Source of the DNA: Treponema sp.
GTDB taxonomy: Bacteria > Spirochaetota > Spirochaetia > Treponematales > Breznakiellaceae
DNA length: 8,544 nucleotides
NCBI GenBank assembly: GCA_031288815.1
Contig: JAITQR010000088.1
Span: 1 to 8,544, forward strand
Reading direction: 5' to 3'
Part shown: positions 6,751 through 8,544 of the stretch, piece by piece
Numbering within the stretch: the first letter of the stretch is position 1
Layout of the letters: every line of letters begins with the position of its first letter
Notes under the pieces: generated by a model
Databases searched by the model: none
What the model was told of the DNA's origin: nothing
What the model saw: only the letters and a program-made list of their open reading frames with translations
Translations under genes and position numbers: made by a program

Positions 6751-7857
6751 TTACGGTTTGACCGCGTCCCGGAAAGCGCTGACCGCGCCGGCTTCCATGT
6801 CAAAGGCGCTGGGAATATTCACCGTACCGCTTTTAAGCTTGTTTTCCTGGGCCTGGACCGCGTCTTTTACCTCGGGGGTCAGGGCGGCTTCGTAGAATTC
6901 GTTCTTTGCAATCCCCACTCCGGCGTCCTTGTAGCTGTACTTCACGTGCTCACCCCAGGAAAGGCTCCCCTCTTTGGCCTTTTGGACAGCCAGCAGGATC
7001 GTTTTGTCAATGGTTTTATAGCCGGAGGTGATGATCCGCCCGGACTTTACGGGATCGCTCGACTTGAAGAGCAGGGCCTGATCGCTGTCAACCCCGATGA
7101 CGTACTGATTAAGTTCCTTGGCGGCGTCGATGACTCCGTTGCCCGCGTTACCCGCGCAGGCAAATATTACATCACAGCCGGACTTGTACTGGTTAAGGGC
7201 AATTTCCTTGGCGGTTGCCACATCCTGGAAGCCCCCCACATAAGAAACCGCGACTTTGATATTGGGATTCACCGACCGGGCGCCTTCGACATACCCCACC
7301 ATAAAGTCGTTGATTCCGGGTATGTCCATGCCGCCGATAAAGCCGATTACCGCCTGGGGATTTGCCTGCGGCATCTTTGACGTGGTTGCCGCCGCGGCAA
7401 CCACGCCGCAGAGGTAGCCGATTTCATTGGTGGCATAGAACATGGAATACACGTTGGGCAGTTCCGGGGAAGTTTCAATGTCAAAATTGATAAACTTTTG
7501 ATTGGGATACTGTTTCGCCGCCGCGTTAAGATGGGGGGCGATCTGCCAGTTGCAGCTTAGAATCACATCGTAACCCTGCTCCGCGGCGTCAAAAAAGTAG
7601 GATTCCCATTTGGAATCATCGGTCCCAATCTCGATAATTCTGGTTTTAATATCGGGCAGCGTTTTATTGATCTCCGCGATGCCGGCCGCCGCGAGATCAA
7701 AGAAACTCTGATCCCCCAGATACGGGATCAACAGGGCAACCGAATACGGTTTTGCCGCAGTCCCGGTTCCCGGTTCCTTTTGGGCTCCCGCAAAGATCGG
7801 ACCGGCTATACATGTTGCCAGGAACAGCAGCGCCGCTGTCCTCAGGAATTTTTTCAT
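6751..7857 (-). CDS. BMP-family (PnrA/TmpC-like) periplasmic substrate-binding protein
   Basis: Exported ligand receptor of the ABC importer, 368 residues, normal for the Bmp/Med family that includes the purine nucleoside receptor PnrA. The signal sequence is MKKFLRTAALLFLATCIAG followed by PIFAGAQKE. LATC (Cys16) could serve as a loose spirochaetal lipobox, while IFA/GAQKE would suit signal peptidase I, so lipoprotein status is open. The mature part has GDQSFFD (48-54) at the first ligand loop, GFIGGMDIPGINDFMVGYVEGA (172-193), YVGGFQD (206-212), CAGNAGNGVIDAAKE (234-248) and IGVDSDQ (254-260), all in the expected order. Asp257/Asp259 and Lys281 ('TSGYKTID') fall where relatives contact the nucleoside. 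Purine nucleoside is the best guess for ligand; other bases, riboflavin-like or sugar ligands cannot be excluded. First gene of the operon, with its own promoter and GAGGAGG site. Confidence 0.93.
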   Translation of the reverse strand: MKKFLRTAALLFLATCIAGPIFAGAQKEPGTGTAAKPYSVALLIPYLGDQSFFDLAAAGIAEINKTLPDIKTRIIEIGTDDSKWESYFFDAAEQGYDVILSCNWQIAPHLNAAAKQYPNQKFINFDIETSPELPNVYSMFYATNEIGYLCGVVAAAATTSKMPQANPQAVIGFIGGMDIPGINDFMVGYVEGARSVNPNIKVAVSYVGGFQDVATAKEIALNQYKSGCDVIFACAGNAGNGVIDAAKELNQYVIGVDSDQALLFKSSDPVKSGRIITSGYKTIDKTILLAVQKAKEGSLSWGEHVKYSYKDAGVGIAKNEFYEAALTPEVKDAVQAQENKLKSGTVNIPSAFDMEAGAVSAFRDAVKP

Positions 7858-7863
7858 TTTTAT

Positions 7864-7870
7864 CCTCCTC
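7864..7870 (-). promoter_or_regulatory. Ribosome binding site of the binding-protein gene
   Basis: GAGGAGG on the - strand, 6 nt before the ATG at 7857. It is a strong site, in keeping with high expression of a binding protein. Confidence 0.85.
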
Positions 7871-7877
7871 GTGATTT

Positions 7878-7898
7878 ATTTACACATTCCGTGTAAAT
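7878..7898 (-). promoter_or_regulatory. 21-bp inverted repeat in the leader, candidate operator or RNA hairpin
   Basis: ATTTACAC and GTGTAAAT form a perfect 8-bp inverted repeat around the 5-nt centre GGAAT (- strand reading), 7 nt upstream of the ribosome binding site and about 50 bp downstream of the likely transcription start. The size and symmetry suit a dimeric repressor acting as a roadblock. In RNA the same arms could form a hairpin near the ribosome binding site. The symmetry is seen directly; the protein partner is unknown. Confidence 0.55.
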
Positions 7899-7947
7899 TT
7901 TGAAAACATAGTCCGCAACACGCCTATAGTGCGATCTACATATCAAT

Positions 7948-7960
7948 CTATATACTATAG
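7948..7960 (-). repeat. Short dyad overlapping the -10 box
   Basis: CTATA-GTA-TATAG is a perfect 5-bp inverted repeat across the proposed -10 hexamer. It may be a repressor half-site pair or just a by-product of an AT-rich -10 region. Confidence 0.3.
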
Positions 7961-7980
7961 AGGATTATACACAATGTCAA
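7952..7980 (-). promoter_or_regulatory. Sigma-70-like promoter of the BMP ABC operon
   Basis: On the - strand a perfect TTGACA (7975-7980) is followed after 17 bp by TAGTAT (7952-7957), a 4/6 match to TATAAT. TATAGT, a 5/6 match, is available at 15-bp spacing, so the exact -10 is uncertain. Transcription would begin near 7945, giving a leader of roughly 88 nt. A TATAAT also occurs inside the spacer, without a good -35 of its own. Confidence 0.7.
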
Positions 7981-8010
7981 GGTTCTTAAAGTTTCTTAAT
8001 GTTTCTTAAA
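7981..8010 (-). repeat. Three 10-bp tandem repeats abutting the -35 box, candidate activator site
   Basis: Reading the - strand, TTTAAGAAAC, ATTAAGAAAC and TTTAAGAACC follow one another without gaps and end exactly at the TTGACA of the promoter. The shared core is TTAAGAA. A 10-bp period is close to one helical turn, so proteins bound to each unit would line up on one face of the DNA next to RNA polymerase, as with tandem response-regulator boxes. The A-rich content could also help as an UP-element-like sequence. The repeat is seen directly; the function is inference. Confidence 0.65.
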
Positions 8011-8021
8011 GATACTACCAT

Positions 8022-8066
8022 AAAAGAAAAGGACAGACCGGCAATAAGCACGCTCTTTACCGCGTC
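8022..8066 (-). terminator. Probable intrinsic terminator of the polyol dehydrogenase gene
   Basis: About 27 nt after the stop at 8093, the - strand has GAC-G-CGGTAA (8057-8066), which pairs with TTGCCG-GTC (8036-8044): 9 bp with one bulged G and one G-U pair, around a 12-nt loop. After 5 nt comes TTTTCTTTT (8022-8030). The stem is moderate and the T-run slightly displaced, so the call is tentative, but it sits well between the two genes. Confidence 0.5.
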
Positions 8067-8092
8067 ATACTCTATCTTCGGGCTTTCGGGAC

Positions 8093-8544
8093 CTAAACCG
8101 GCGGCCTTCCCCCGGCGCGTAAAAAATCCGTCAGAGTCTTGCGGGCGCCCTGACACCACAACTGTTCCAGATAGTCCTTGAAACGCTCCCCGAGTTTTAA
8201 GAGTTCGTCTTCACCCGGCCCCTGAATACCCGCGGCCCGCAGAAACGCTTCCGGGTCTTCACGGGCCTTTTTTGCCGCGGCGATAACGGAGGCGCCGTCC
8301 GGGTCTTTGATGGGAATGGACTTTCCCTTTTCGTCCGTGCCGTCAAGGAAACGGGCCCAGCCGGCAAGGGCGAGGATCAGGGCGTCGCGGGGACTTCCCG
8401 CGCGAATGGCCTTGACCAGGGGTTTGAGTATAAAGATGGGAATCTTTTTGGACCCGTCTTCCGCGAGCCTGAGTATCGTGTCGCCGATATTCCGGTTGCT
8501 GAAACGCTTAATCAGGGTATCCTTGTAATGTGAAAGATCGATGC
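8093..8544 (-). CDS. Mannitol dehydrogenase / fructuronate reductase family protein, C-terminal part
   Basis: The - strand is open from the window edge to a TAG at 8093-8095, 149 full codons, with no start codon inside because the N-terminal half lies beyond 8544. The protein reads 'YKDTLIKRFSNRNIGDT' then 'RLAEDGSKKIP' and 'LALAGWARFLDGTDEKG', followed by 'IPIKDPDG' and a helical tail ending GGRPPV. This run matches the C-terminal domain of the polyol-specific long-chain dehydrogenase family (mannitol dehydrogenase, fructuronate and tagaturonate reductases): RF-x-N-x-x-I-x-D-T, DGS-x-K-x-P and the AGW-x-R segment. These are cytoplasmic NAD(P)-dependent enzymes of sugar alcohol or hexuronate catabolism. 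The Rossmann domain and catalytic Lys/Asn/His region are outside the window, so the exact substrate cannot be assigned. A terminator-like hairpin follows, so it is probably not co-transcribed with the ABC operon. Confidence 0.88.
   Translation of the reverse strand, partial: IDLSHYKDTLIKRFSNRNIGDTILRLAEDGSKKIPIFILKPLVKAIRAGSPRDALILALAGWARFLDGTDEKGKSIPIKDPDGASVIAAAKKAREDPEAFLRAAGIQGPGEDELLKLGERFKDYLEQLWCQGARKTLTDFLRAGGRPPV

Noticed and set aside
7858..7945. Purine riboswitch in the leader of the nucleoside-type operon
   Set aside because: The leader is about 88 nt and I could not find the conserved purine riboswitch core elements (junction and loop motifs); only the inverted repeat at 7878-7898 stands out.
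7999..8181. Small + strand gene between the ABC operon and the right-edge gene
   Set aside because: The 60-residue frame spans the tandem repeats and a terminator-like hairpin and then runs antisense into the dehydrogenase; no ribosome binding site or domain supports it.
8307..8528. 73-residue + strand frame near the right edge
   Set aside because: It is the antisense shadow of the truncated polyol dehydrogenase gene, whose - strand translation shows clear family motifs.

Overview
The window reads as a piece of a GC-rich bacterial chromosome, most likely from a spirochaete of the Treponema group. That placement is an inference. It rests on the 'FAG-x-QKE' type export signal of the binding protein, typical of treponemal periplasmic proteins, and on a PnrA/BMP-type nucleoside ABC system, a family well known from Treponema. 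No rRNA, tRNA, CRISPR array or insertion sequence was found.

Left half (1-3124, + strand): a tightly packed three-gene unit. An iron-sulfur aldo/keto reductase (5' end outside the window) is followed after 36 bp by a major facilitator superfamily transporter. That gene overlaps a TetR-type regulator by 17 bp. The arrangement suggests a regulator-controlled module pairing a redox enzyme with the import or export of its substrate. The unit's promoter lies upstream of the window.

Middle and right (3115-7857, - strand): a complete BMP-family ABC importer operon read leftwards: periplasmic binding protein, fused double ATPase, permease 1, permease 2. The last three genes are joined by 4-bp ATGA overlaps. 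The binding protein is separated from the ATPase by 104 bp that hold a 48-nt hairpin, probably a device for setting the binding-protein to transporter ratio. By family the substrate is most likely a purine nucleoside or a related compound. The two operons converge and their last genes overlap tail to tail by 10 bp.

Control region (7858-8092): a good sigma-70-like promoter for the ABC operon, three 10-bp tandem repeats directly abutting its -35 box, a short dyad over the -10 box, and a 21-bp inverted repeat in the leader just before the ribosome binding site. A probable intrinsic terminator of the next gene also lies here.

Right edge (8093-8544, - strand): the C-terminal 149 codons of a mannitol dehydrogenase/fructuronate reductase family enzyme whose start is outside the window.

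All gene families are known ones. The least explained parts are the regulatory DNA before the binding protein and the hairpin between the binding protein and the ATPase.
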